64,000 bases of DNA from Aureobasidium sp. EXF-3400. Lineage: Eukaryota > Ascomycota > Dothideomycetes > Dothideales > Saccotheciaceae. Under the pieces are notes generated by a model. That model made no database searches. It was not told the DNA's origin and saw only the letters and a list, made by a program, of their open reading frames with translations. The translations under genes and the position numbers were made by a program. Location of the stretch: the NCBI GenBank assembly GCA_024195585.1, contig SWBL01000219.1, positions 1 to 64,000 of the forward strand, given 5' to 3'. This document shows, one piece after another, positions 45,488 through 56,007 of the stretch; position 1 is the stretch's first letter, and each line of letters begins with the position of its first letter.

Positions 45488-46813
45488 TCACAAGTCCCAA
45501 TTCTGCTCAGGTCCTGACTCGTCGGCTGACATGTACGGATAGTCTGCCGAATCTTCCTCCACACCCGATTCTTTGTAAGCTTCCAGGTCATACGCTAGTT
45601 GCTTGTGTACTTCGCCCTTGTAGGACAAGTTCTTTCTCTTGTCGTTGCCAAAGTGATAGTTGAAGAAGTAACTCCAGTTGTACTTGACGGATGGGTTGAC
45701 GAAATTGAGGTACTGCAGACTCGCCATTGTTGAGAGAAATCTGACAGTCAATTCCCAAACGTAGTCGCTTGCCAGTCTGCAGTTTTTCATTCTGAGCTTC
45801 TTGATCGATCGTTTGTTGCGTCCAATTAGCTTCTCTAAATGATGTGAATCTTCGATCTTCATGTTGGTAAGGCGCAGGGACCTGACTTGGATGGTTGAGA
45901 GCCAGGGGAATACGAAATCCTCCACGTCCCACGAATCAACGTCCTCGAGGGTCAAGGTCTTAGCCCTCTGGTCGTATATGATCTTCATACTCCGGTAGCC
46001 ATCCGGTCTGTATTCTCCGGTGGAGAGATCGATGTCAACGTCCATCTTGGGCGACTTGATGAGATAGCTATAGATCTCGCGTACAAGTTGGATGTTGCAT
46101 GGCTCTTTCCAGTTCTTGATATCGTAGATGTAGACGTCAGGCTGTGGGACAACGTATTGAGCATAGTGGTCGAACAGAGAAATCCTCAATCTCTTGATTG
46201 GTAGGTCGGTCTCTTCGGCGGCCGAGGTGAGCATCTTGAAAGTATCGAGCTCGTTGTGGGCAACGTCGGCCCATGCTGCGTTCCAGGCGGTGTATCCAGG
46301 CCCCGATTCTTTCTCCACAAGCCATGCGTACATTCCTCGCGAATGACTGATATCTTCATCCCACGCTGGTCCCCAACAACGGTCCAGTCCGATCTCGAGG
46401 GGGGCGCCGTAAGTTTTGAAATTGCGAAAAGCGTCTGCCAATAGAGGCTGCAACTCTTCAGGCTCATCGTTGTAGCAGGTGAGGTGGTAGTTGGGATATT
46501 TGGGGCGACGCTCTTCTGGATCGCCTGGGAAAGGGCAAAAGATTTCGTAGTCGCCGTGCAGGGCACTCAGTAACACTGTCTTGACACACGGACCGAAGAA
46601 GGGGTCTCTGCTGATCTCGACCAAGACGCGCAGGCTTGCCTCGCGAATGAAGACTCTTCTGACAGAAAATTATCTCTCTGTGAATATCTTCTTGCTTAGG
46701 GCATTGTTTTCGACGTTCGTGGCACGGAAGTCCAAGAGGTCAAAGTCTTCGAGATCGATCTCGTTGGCGACCATCTGCTTGATCTCGGTGGGGAGATTGT
46801 TCCAGTTGGCCAT
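45488..46813 (-). pseudogene. F-box-like gene interrupted by an in-frame stop
   Basis: Reading from the ATG at 46813, an F-box-like start (MANWNNLPTEIKQMVANEID) runs 47 codons to TAA at 46670-46672. The same frame then continues for 394 codons with good coding character: RRVFIREASLRVLVEISRDP, DPFFGPCVKTVLLSALHGD, and a leucine-rich C-terminal half (STIQVRSLRLTNMKIED; LRMKNCRLASDYVWELTVR) that looks like the LRR-type part of fungal F-box proteins. Without the stop the protein would be 441 residues. I tried intron models and none removes the TAA in frame. It is either a young pseudogene, a strain polymorphism or a sequencing error. A shortened protein from a later ATG is possible. Confidence 0.7.
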
Positions 46814-47344
46814 GGTGATCTGTCAGGGGCTGGTTTACGTCAGTCAAGTGAACACAGGGCATATGAGTGATGCTATCAGGCAATACGGTCGTGCACGAAG
46901 AGATCACGATAGACGTTTGACGTCGAGGAAGGTGAACGATACTTCAAACTCAGTCGACCGCTGGCGATACGATATTGGTCGACCAGAAGAAAGCCTAGTC
47001 GACCTTCGTCTGTGTGAAGTAGAAGAAGATAAATGATGAACAGCACGAATGAAGAACTAACCTTTCTTTTCCTTGAGAGGTGTAGACGTGAGTCGACGAT
47101 GTGTTATGCCTGCGGGTCTACGTCGAACAAAGGGAGGAGACTCCACGATGTCGTGAATTATATAACGGTGTCGTGCAAACGGTCATTACACGTGTCTAGG
47201 CGTGTCGTTTACGTGACGATCTACGACGACATTCACTGCTGTCGTCGACCTCGTGCTCGATCTTGATGATGCCTGAATCCGGAAGGTTTTATACCGTTCC
47301 TTCTGTCGATGCCGTACTCGAGTGAAGTCTGAGCACGCTGGTCT
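46814..47344. other. Intergenic stretch, no gene seen
   Basis: About 530 bases upstream of the interrupted F-box-like gene, rich in ACG/CGT runs (gtcgacc, cgtcga, acgtg). Nothing recognised. Confidence 0.45.
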
Positions 47345-47600
47345 CCTAGAAACTATCTCTTCTTGAGAGTTGTATTTCTTAACAGGCTCATGGATCTGGT
47401 CGTACGAAAATGTCTTGTGTCGAGAGTCGTCGGCGCCGTATTTGAATTCCAGACTTGTACCATGAAGAAGTGTATCGTCGAGTGTTTGTTTGATATCATT
47501 GAACACTGTAATATTAATGCCCCAATCTCGCGCCTCTTGCACACACACTGCGGTCTGGGTTTCCAGATCGATCTCAATTTGGTCGACAAGATGGCAGCTC
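47345..47600 (-). pseudogene. Fragment of an F-box-like paralogue
   Basis: About 85 codons are clearly homologous to the middle of the intact gene at 52491-54077: VDQIEIDLETQTAVC versus VDQVEVDLGDQTALC, TVFNDIKQTLDDTLLHGTSL versus TVFDDIKEALDDTLLHGTSL, and FKYGADDSRHKTFSYDQI versus FRYGANDSRYKTFSYNHI. No F-box upstream and no C-terminal half downstream follow in frame, so this is a truncated copy. The conserved reading frame across the piece suggests a fairly recent loss. Confidence 0.8.
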
Positions 47601-48929
47601 TCTGACGCCCAAGCTGGACGCGGTGCGATGAATTCCACCTAGGATAATGGGCTCGCTATGCACTCTTGATCGACACAACACCATTCATATAAGCATGTAA
47701 GGGTCCTAATGGTTTGTGAGCTGGTCAGCAGTATCCAGGCACGCATCTTCGACCTGTGCGAAAGGGGAAGGGGGTATCGAGAATGACTCTCTTGATAAGT
47801 CTCCTGAAATAAAGGCGAGCGGTGGACTACGAGCAACCGTCGCTGCTGACAAAAACAATCTTGTTGCCATGTTGCTAAGAAAGCAGAGAGTTGTCTGGGG
47901 TAGCCAGAGGTAGCGCAGCTGGTGCAGGCATTCCAATGGAGTCAAGACAGAACATGACTTCCAACTTGAGTGTATCGTTTGTGTATCTCGCAATTGTCCA
48001 GAGACATTCCACAATATACAAACCTATTACCTGGAATAGTGTTGGTGAAGAGCCAGTGGAAGCCGAGCTCCTTGTGTTGTATGAGGTGGCTTGGGAAGAG
48101 AGGATGATTGGAGGTATATATCGTGCAAGAGCTCTGAAGAAGAGGCTGAACCAGAAGAGGGATGAGTATATATACTAATGAGACTCGGTAAGCTGATAGC
48201 TGCTAAAGGCGAGTCTTTCGATTTGATATACATCTGGAGCAGTCTATATATCCACCTGATATAGTTGCCGCTATGTTTGCTACAAGTGCACCGTGAACGA
48301 ATACTGACAAAGGGTCAAACGAGTTTGACATAATCTATTTCCATCTATCATATCCAATTATATAAAGGGTATCGGAGCACAAGCGAGCTACTTGATCTCA
48401 ACGACCATGAGAGCAGTTGGTGTTTGATCCGTGAGAAGGCTTCTGGAACCAGGTGTGAAGTCGGAAGAAAGGTGTTTGCTTTATGGAGAAAGTTTTGAGG
48501 CTTTTTGTGAGCCTGAGCGAGTGGGGCTCGCTGCTGAGAGGTCTTTACTAGCTTGTCTGGCGCTGATGAAGGTACTCTGATGCAGTCAGTTTGCAGTGTT
48601 GATGAGCTTTGTCGATTTGCAAGAAAGAATCAGGCGTCGCGGGAGTGTCCGCAAAACGACACAAACTAAAGATTGGTTGTACTATGTATGTCGTCGGCGC
48701 GGAATCTGGATGATGCATTCTTTGCGCTAGCTTGAGTGCAGACAGGCGACAAACAGAAAACAAAGTCAGATTTCAAATGTGAATCCTTCGCGGCCATAAA
48801 GGCGGCCCACATCCAGACAAAGACGCAAGCGTTCTTGACAAAGCTACAGTTGACGTGTCTCTGCACCTTTTGGTCTCATTACTGGCAAGGCATGGAAGTC
48901 AGTCTGGACTGAGTGAGTGATTGATACAT
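47601..48929. other. Intergenic stretch, no gene seen
   Basis: About 1.3 kb. Several medium open frames exist but none shows a motif or a match to its neighbours. Between 48230 and 48370 it is AT-rich. Confidence 0.45.
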
Positions 48930-50228
48930 TTATGTCAACCATGGCACCAAATCTCCATGGAAGGGCCTGTCGACTTGTTCAGCCTGCTCGTTGCCTACCC
49001 AGCGCCAAATGCCCTGCGAACCAATTACTTCTGCATCTCCGTGCGCTAGGCTCTTCAATTTCTCGAGTCTTGGTTCACTTTGTACTTTGTGGAAGAATAA
49101 CGATGTCCAAGTCTTGCCTTCTTTTTCTTCTTGCTTTCTCATCTCGCGTTGGCCTTGTTCAACCTTGCTCTTTGCATCGGCGGCTGCTTGCATGTTGCCA
49201 GAGTTCAAGGCTGAGATGGTGGGACCCCAAGCCTTCCTGCTCTCGTACGGGTCAAGCGTAGACTCGCTCGGAACTTGTACGGGTAGTGGTGGGTGTGCAT
49301 TGGTTTCAAACTCTTCGATCACAGTGTTCGCCTTTTCGTCGCGAATAGTGAAGACCTCGTTCCAGGTACCATCTAGAGTGTAGATCGGGTGTTTGCGACT
49401 GTTGTCATCGGCAGAGTAGACTGCGGCGTGTAAACTGTTCTTTTTGCCAGCCAGACCCAGTAGGCGCTTTCCAGAAAAGTCGACAGAGGCCACGTATCCA
49501 GACGAGGAGACGATATCGTAGCTACCAACCAGCTCCGGATATGCTGCTCCAGTGATCAAACCTGAGACCTTCACCGAAGGGAGAGGAATCAGGTAATCTT
49601 CGTTCCATTTGTCAAGATGAATTATTGCGTGACCAATCTGCTTAATGTTGACAGTGCCAGAGAAAGTGATGTTTTGGCATGCATATCCTTCAGCCTGAGC
49701 TCTGAATCAGTAATGGCGTGTACCTAGAGATTTTCTAGACATACCCTGACGCCTTGCTCATCGTTCCAAAGGTAGCAAGCTGTGACTGGTGGATGATGAC
49801 TAGATCAGGATCAGCACATTTTCGAGCTTTTCTTTTCTCTTTATTAGCACACAAACGCACCTGACCTGTTCGGAAATTAAGCATGTTCTGCCTTCTCCGT
49901 CGTCACCACCCCAAGCTCCCATAAACACTTCGCCTAAGAAAGCATTCAAGGGCTTCTTGACGCCTGCGTTCTCGTCCCGCCCTGCATATTGCTGACGCTT
50001 TAGACTGGCCAGGAACCACTTCAAGACAAGTAAACAGCGTTTCTGAGCATCAGGCTCCGAGGCAGGAGCGCACAACAGTTCAGGTCTCTCGCACCAGTAG
50101 GAAGGGAACTCGACGGTCGATTGAGATGCTAGTAGAAAAGGTGGTGCGGTAATGTTCGAGAGGTCGCCCTTGATTGTTGAGATGGACGCAATGAATTCTT
50201 TCAATGTTGATCTATTGCCGTCGGCCAT
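48930..50228 (-). CDS. Oxysterol-binding protein, short Osh4/Kes1 type
   Basis: Exons 49861-50228, 49745-49799 and 48930-49694 give 395 residues. The family fingerprint EQVSHHPP is rebuilt across the first splice join (AG|T) at residues 120-127. Before it are the lid and core (GDLSNITAPPFLLASQSTVE; KKPLNAFLGEVFMGAWG), after it VTACYLWNDEQGVRAEGYAC and YTLDGTWNEVFTIRD. There are no PH or ankyrin domains, as in the short Osh4/Kes1 branch. Established role: exchange of sterol and PI4P between membranes. The 55-bp middle exon is unusually small but in frame. Confidence 0.92.
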
Positions 50229-50815
50229 GGCGAATTCTGGGGTCGTTCCTGCTGGCGGTCTGTTTATGTGGTGTCGATCAGGGTTCAGATGCTGGATATG
50301 GTCCCTTTTCTTTTTTTTCGTGTATGGAATTGACAATGTTTTCACTAGTACTCTGGAAATTGCTGTCAGAGGAGGAGAATATAGTTGTTATGGCTGGGTG
50401 ATAGTACAAATATAGAATAATGCTCGTCGTCGTCCTCAATGACGACACCGACCAGCTTGGCAACAACGTTTCGCGGAACTCCCGGCTCGGCTGCCAACGA
50501 CTTCCTTTCCTATCAAGATGCAACAACATTTTGTCATATCTCGCTGTTCCACTAAGAGCCTGCCATGGTATAAGATCTCTCGAGCTTTCATTGGAAACAC
50601 ATCGTCTAGACAGTTTACGGTGCATTTCTATAGACATCTCCACAGAGCCTCGTGACCGCAGAGAGTTGTATGTTCAACGGTCAGCCTTTTCTCACGAGGA
50701 TAATAAGAATACCCAGAATACGGAGATGTGATGCAGGTATTTGAACAAAATTTACATTTCCAGGGAGCGCTTTTGGACTTGCGACGTCGGTATCTCGTTC
50801 ATCCTTTCTCGGGCT
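50229..50815. other. Intergenic stretch, no gene seen
   Basis: About 590 bases upstream of the oxysterol-binding protein gene. No gene recognised. Confidence 0.5.
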
Positions 50816-51184
50816 CTACACTAGCACCCACTCCTCCTCGAACTCATCAGGAGCGTTGTCTTGTGAATCACTCGTGCCTCCGTACTGGTCACTCTGGTCG
50901 TCTTGAGGAATCCAGGTCACGCCGAACATCTCTGTGATGGCGTCCAGGGCACGATTCTCTTCTTGTTGACGCTGCATGGCAGCAATCTCTTCTGCCAATG
51001 CTCGCTCGAGGACGATATAGAGGAGCTGTGAGACGGAGAGATCCTCCATTGCTAGCTTCATGGGTCAGTAAGTGTTGGATCAAGGTTTGGTATGCTCAAT
51101 CGTACATGCTTGCTTGAGAAGACGCAAAGATCTCTTTTGAGTGTAGGGAGTGTGAAGCGAGAGCCTGCAAGGTGAGCAGGGCAT
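50816..51184 (-). CDS. Small hypothetical protein, model tentative
   Basis: A coding-looking exon ends at 50816 (MEDLSVSQLLYIVLERALAE, EEIAAMQRQQEENRALDAIT, then an acidic tail ending FEEEWVLV). A start at 51184 (MPCSPCRLSLHTPY) joins it if an intron is removed from about 51106 (donor GTACGA) to the GCTAG acceptor before the ATG of MEDLSV; a CTTACTGAC branch-like site lies inside. Another acceptor six bases upstream (ATGAAG) would suit a different upstream frame. The helical Glu/Gln/Arg-rich core suggests a short coiled coil. No family recognised. Confidence 0.4.
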
Positions 51185-51452
51185 CTTAGACCCGATGAGG
51201 TTTGGTATAGATACCTGCGCGTAATACAGGGTTGCGTATTTTGGCGAGTCGTCGTAGAAAGGAAGTTGCGTTGTGTTTTGCGTTTGAGTAGCAGTTTCCA
51301 CGTCCGTACGCAGCACTTTACTTCACTTCTACCACACTCTTCCATCTGCTTCTCGGCAACAACCACAACAACGAGGTCACCACACCCTCGCAACTCCCAC
51401 CATCTCCTCCTCAACACCACCACCACCATCAAAACCTCCGTCGCCAACCACA

Positions 51453-51715
51453 ATGGCACCACGCTTCCTCAAGAAGCTCAAGACCACGGTCAAGGACCTG
51501 GTCACCAAGATCGGCCGCGCCCTCAGTGGCAGCAGCAGTAAGCACTTTATCCTCTCATCTCACCTTTACACCTCACTCACGCCGTAGCTACAGACGACAG
51601 CAACAGGGCGGAGTCCACGGCCTCGCTAGCCACGGAAGTCAAGCAGGACGCGAAGGCTCGCGCCAGGTTCCCTTCCACCATCCCTGCCAGGGAGCGCATG
51701 ACCCTTGACGATTGA
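51453..51715 (+). CDS. Small basic two-exon protein, unrecognised
   Basis: Exons 51453-51537 and 51588-51715 give 70 residues. Residues 1-26 are a basic amphipathic helix (MAPRFLKKLKTTVKDLVTKI), followed by a Ser-rich linker and a charged tail (EVKQDAKARARFPSTIPARE). The intron has a GTAAGC donor and GTAG acceptor and the join A|CT keeps frame. The leader is CT/CAC-rich as for other genes here. The basic helix followed by a splice site resembles the first exon of the F-box gene at 61877, which raises the possibility that this is an orphaned first exon of that kind. Divergent from the tentative gene at 50816-51184. Confidence 0.5.
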
Positions 51716-52490
51716 TTGGGTGTGTGTTGGGAGGTGGAAGGGGAGCCGTAAGAGCGTTTGAAAGCTCATCGGGGGTGGCATCGGGTCAAGTCGAAGGGGA
51801 TATCAAGGCTAGTGCCGAGCCGACGAGCAGGTCGAGGACGAATGTACGAGTACCATGATCAATGAAGACCACTGCAACGCCATCTTCTCTTCGTGACTGT
51901 TTACCGTGAAACTCTGATGATGTTCCTTGTGAACGAGAGTGTGATTCATTGAGGACACAGATATACAGGCCATCGCTGTTGGGTCGTACTTTGACCCCTG
52001 AAGTAAGCTTACTGTGAAGAGGTAGTGGATATCAAGAAACAACCGTGCAATTACACGGCATAAAGTATTAGACGGAGCTACGAAAGACCAAGCATAACGA
52101 CTGCAACTAACAAAGTGTGCAGACCTCTCTCTCTCCATCTCTCTCCATTTTCTCCTCAATTAGTGTACAAAACAAATTCAAAATCAGGTCAACAAAAAAC
52201 AAAAGCAAAGACCATTGAACCACTTCTCCTCGTAACAACCCCATCTCCTTTCTTCCGACCCCTTTTTCCTTCTTCGCCTGTTGCTATGCACTTGGTATGA
52301 GGAATTCTCTGGGTATGTTGTTGGAGTCGTCGAAAGGTATCAGACGATTTGTGACCTGAGAGTCTGACTGAGTGTGCTGGATCATTGTAGTTGTGGACGC
52401 TTTCGACGGGGCGCATGGTTTGATAGACAGAGATACTTCTGAGTGTTGTGTGACGATCGGTTCAAGATGGTTGTTTGGAAAGTCGATGGG
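51716..52490. other. Intergenic stretch, no gene seen
   Basis: About 775 bases between convergent genes. CT-rich around 52120-52270. No gene recognised. Confidence 0.5.
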
Positions 52491-54077
52491 TCACCAAATT
52501 TGTAGGTAATTCTCGTGATCCATGATAGCAATCTCAATGTTTTCCTCACTGTCTCCAGTCTCGTTGATCTGTGGAAGCAACGTCTCCTCCGTTTCGTGAG
52601 GCGAGTCGTGGTTCTGGAAACTGGAGGTTGGCTCAGGAGTATCCGACTCAGGAGTAATCTGCTGAGGGGTAGTCTGCTGAGGAGTAGTCTGCTGAGGAGT
52701 AGTCTGCTGAGGAGTAGTCTGCTGAGGAGTAGTCTGCTGAGGAGTATCAACGTCGGGGGCGACTTCTCCCTTCTCTTGGATCCGACTGTCCACCTTGGCT
52801 CCGAGATCGTCTCGCCATTTACCGGGACCATCAACAGGCTCGGCTCTCCAACCGGCCTCGTATGCCTCCATTCTAGCCGCGAGGTCTCGAATTATGTGCT
52901 TCAGCTCGGTACCTTGTGCTTCGAAAAAGACGATCTCGAGGAATGCCGCCTCCTGATCGTCGTTCATCGAGAGTTCGAAACTCGCGAGATTGTACAGCTT
53001 GCAAGTCTGAAGGGCTGGGAAGTGTGAAACAAAGTTTACTAAGATGCTCCAGGTACTCAGAGATCCCATCTTCATTCTTTGCAACTTCAGATGCGTTAGG
53101 AACTTGTGGCAAGGTGCAAGATAAACGTTTTGTAAACTGAAGGCGCTCGTGGTGCAGTTTCCGGCACCGGTCAAGTCCAACCTTCCAATCTGCGAATCTT
53201 CCAGCCATGCACCCAAGACTGACAGTTCACCGAAGAACCGCTTCATTGGGGTGGGGAGCACATCCTGGTTCAAGGGAGAGTTGAACATCGTCACGGACTT
53301 GCGAATGTGGTTGTAGGAGAACGTTTTGTATCGAGAGTCGTTAGCGCCGTATCTGAAATCCAGACTTGTACCATGAAGGAGGGTATCATCGAGAGCTTCT
53401 TTGATATCGTCAAACACTGTGACACTGTTGTCCAACTCTCGTATCATCATGCACAGTGCGGTCTGGTCTCCCAGATCTACCTCGACTTGGTCAACAGGGC
53501 AGTTTAGTTCGGCGCACGTCCGGAGAAGCGACCTCAAAGTATCTCTGAGATACGTTAGGGAGTAGGCGGGAATATAGCCATTCGCACGGTCAGTCGTGCC
53601 ATCTCTAAGACCGTCGACAAGACCATGGCATGGCTGCTCGTCGAAACAATTTTCAAAGAAGAATCCCAGCCTGATTTTTCCGTGGTTGTCACGAATACTT
53701 TGGACAATCTTGCGGATTTCCTTTTCCTTGAGATCGGTCTCTTCCATGGATTCTTCAGGGCCGGTTGGGAATGGAGGAATTGAATCTGGGATGTCCTCTT
53801 CGTCTAGAATGATCGGGGAAATGCTGTAAACGCAATTGAATGCGACAGAACGAACAAAGGGGCCGAAGGAGTCATGGGTGACAATGTCCTCGAGCACTTT
53901 GATGCTTCCAAGAGTCATGGTATGCCGGCGATTCACCATGAACTTCTTCGCGAATAGGGGAGTTGTTGTGCTCTCAAAGCGCTTGCAGATGGTTCGGAGG
54001 CTCTTGAGGTTATTTGGGTCCACATATCCCAAGAGATGGATGAGTGTCTCTGAGGGGAGAGACAGCAACGTCACCAT
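52491..54077 (-). CDS. F-box-like protein with a TPQQT repeat array
   Basis: One exon, 528 residues. The F-box is near the N-terminus: LLSLPSETLIHLLGYVDPNN and LKSLRTICKRFESTTTPLF. A long middle domain follows with DSFGPFVRSVAFNCVYS and the segment TVFDDIKEALDDTLLHGTSL, which has a truncated twin at 47345-47600. Residues 300-390 are leucine-rich (KFLTHLKLQRMKMGSLSTW). From about residue 440 comes a Thr/Pro/Gln repeat array, then an acidic tail. F-box proteins normally hand substrates to SCF ubiquitin ligases; here only the F-box supports that. The target is unknown. Confidence 0.82.
   Translation of the reverse strand: MVTLLSLPSETLIHLLGYVDPNNLKSLRTICKRFESTTTPLFAKKFMVNRRHTMTLGSIKVLEDIVTHDSFGPFVRSVAFNCVYSISPIILDEEDIPDSIPPFPTGPEESMEETDLKEKEIRKIVQSIRDNHGKIRLGFFFENCFDEQPCHGLVDGLRDGTTDRANGYIPAYSLTYLRDTLRSLLRTCAELNCPVDQVEVDLGDQTALCMMIRELDNSVTVFDDIKEALDDTLLHGTSLDFRYGANDSRYKTFSYNHIRKSVTMFNSPLNQDVLPTPMKRFFGELSVLGAWLEDSQIGRLDLTGAGNCTTSAFSLQNVYLAPCHKFLTHLKLQRMKMGSLSTWSILVNFVSHFPALQTCKLYNLASFELSMNDDQEAAFLEIVFFEAQGTELKHIIRDLAARMEAYEAGWRAEPVDGPGKWRDDLGAKVDSRIQEKGEVAPDVDTPQQTTPQQTTPQQTTPQQTTPQQTTPQQITPESDTPEPTSSFQNHDSPHETEETLLPQINETGDSEENIEIAIMDHENYLQIW
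52651..52740. repeat. Six 15-bp tandem repeats inside the F-box gene
   Basis: Six head-to-tail copies of a 15-bp unit close to ggagtagtctgctga, encoding (on the minus strand) TPQQ followed by T or I. The four inner-most copies on the right are identical; the two left copies differ by one base each. Being a multiple of three, copy number can change without breaking the frame. Confidence 0.9.
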
Positions 54078-55049
54078 GTTGACATATTTTCTGAAGATCG
54101 ACCTCCTGATCTACGTCAATATCAGTCCACAGTTCGTTGCGGTGTCTCCCAGGAATACTCACAATCAACGAGTGGCAAACTTGGAGAGGTAGAAAGCTAG
54201 GCGGGAATAATTCTGGTACGCGTGATGTATAGAAATGCAGAAAACGGAGTGATGGTGGAAAAAGGTGTTGGAACACGGAAATTGGTGGACGTGTTTTTGT
54301 GTTCATGACAACACATCTACCCCTTTGGGACTCCCCAAAACGCCGTCGCAGCAACAACACGGACAATTGCCAAGCTTTCACCGAGCATACATGATTCTGA
54401 GAGCTGGCAAGTTAGATACTGATGAGATGTAGAGATCCTTTCAGGGTCGTTGTCTGGCTTACTTCTCAATGCTGTGGGTTGTTACCCTCCTGATCAATCT
54501 GTTCTGTTTTCCTTCTTCTACTACTGCTCTTTGAGCATCAGACAACGACTCAGAAGATGTCTGTCCCTGCTTAAAGCATTCTGTTCTGACCTCGAGGTTC
54601 ATAGATTACAGTACACTTCCCTTCCCCCAACCTACTCATCATCTGGCTGCCGTAAGCTGGCTGCCGTAAGCAATCGACTCAACACTCACCTCAGTAGAAT
54701 GTTCATATCGTGAAGTATGCCAGAAGACAGTTTCAATAACTGATATCTGTGAACTCATACAACCCATAAATTGATCATGAAAGAGACAGTATAACCTTGA
54801 GCTGCAAGACTTGATCACGCTCAGCTTGTGCAGGGGTCAAAGGTCGGAAAACTCTGCGTTCGCAGTTGATAGGACCATCAGAGAAATTCATGACCAGCTT
54901 CTGCCTATTTAATTGTATCCAATGTATGGCGTGCGAAGCCATGAAAGTCGGGACGGCAAGAGCAAGTTCGTAGCCAAGTCTAGATAACTATAGTGATCTG
55001 AAATAAAGGAAGATTGAGAATGGTTTGGTTCTTCTGTTAAGGCGCTAAG
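54078..55049. other. Intergenic stretch, no gene seen
   Basis: About 970 bases upstream of the F-box-like gene. A short direct repeat (gctggctgccgtaag, twice at about 54643-54670) is visible. No gene recognised. Confidence 0.45.
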
Positions 55050-55860
55050 ATACGGAGGATTGGGCGATTTCATCATTTTGACTCGCCTGGCACCCTACAA
55101 GATCAAAGGCATCGGCAACGAGATTCTCTTAGACCCTCCGAAGTTGGGTATGCTGACGTCCGCCGTACAGTGGTTCACACCTCGAACCAGGCATCGCACC
55201 TCGCTTTCCATTGCAACCAGTCATCCGCTCGACGAAGGTCTCGGTCTGGTCCTCATCCCAAGCAACGATCTCTTCCTCCTCCTCCTTGATAGTGAGACAG
55301 GCCTTGCCAGTGATGGCAACGCTGAGGGTAGCATCCGTGTCGCCTTTAGCGTTGTGGACGATATCCTGCAGAAGGCGGCTAGACTCGGTGAAGAAGATTT
55401 TGCAGCCTTCTGAGGAGTGGTGTTGGTGCCAACACCGTTGATGATGTTAATATATGCGTCTATCTTGAGTGTTATTGCCGGAGAGCTCAGAAATGAGCTT
55501 CTCAAGGCGGTCACCTTCGGCGTCGACACCGACGGAAGAGGGAACGGACTTGATGTCCTCGGCAGAGGGCTGCTCGTTGCCGGCGAGGTTGAGGAGGAGG
55601 TTAATCGCGAGGAAAATTTGCGGAATTAGCGAGCATGTTCATGCAAAGCATAGCAGTAGCCTTGACGAAGCTGGCGACGGTGATGGCAACCATTGCCTTG
55701 CGGGCCTCCTCGCTGATCATGCTGAAGAAGTTCAGCGCAGTGGTGGTGGTATCGAAACGCAGTCTGAAGGCGTAGAGAATCAGAGGACCTCGGCAGCAAG
55801 CTGAATGATCGTGATTAGTTTGTGACAAACAAGGGCTGTGAGTGGTATATGCTAACATGA
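55050..55860 (-). pseudogene. Mosaic of gene scraps, including ribosomal protein P2
   Basis: On the minus strand, 55477-55602 reads [19 protein letters not shown] then [19 protein letters not shown], clearly the start of the acidic ribosomal protein P2, but its initiating methionine and the rest of the gene are missing. Upstream (55606-55790) an open frame reads ALNFFSMISEEARKAMVAIT and [20 protein letters not shown]; downstream (55120-55415) another reads IFFTESSRLLQDIVHNAKGD and TLSVAITGKACLTIKEEEEE. I do not recognise these two. The frames do not join with the P2 piece, so this looks like a patchwork of inserted fragments, not a gene. Confidence 0.7.
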
Positions 55861-56007
55861 TTTTTCAGAACACCAATAGTAGTTCTGTTGTGATCTGAAA
55901 CTGACGAGGGTCTTTGAAATTTCCATGGCCATTGGACCATACAGCAAGGGGTCAGTAGGTAGTCCGGTTGAGTCGTGGCAATGGTGCCTCGAGACAGTGA
56001 GGTGACA

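Noticed and set aside
46640..46730. Intron that would remove the TAA in the F-box-like pseudogene
   Set aside because: A branch-like CCCTAAG and an acceptor-like CTGTCAG exist, but both candidate donors (GTCGAA and GTGCCA) give the wrong phase.
55060..55413. Plus-strand open frame of 117 codons
   Set aside because: The opposite strand reads as coding-like text (SVAITGKACLTIKEEEEE), so the plus frame is more likely the shadow.
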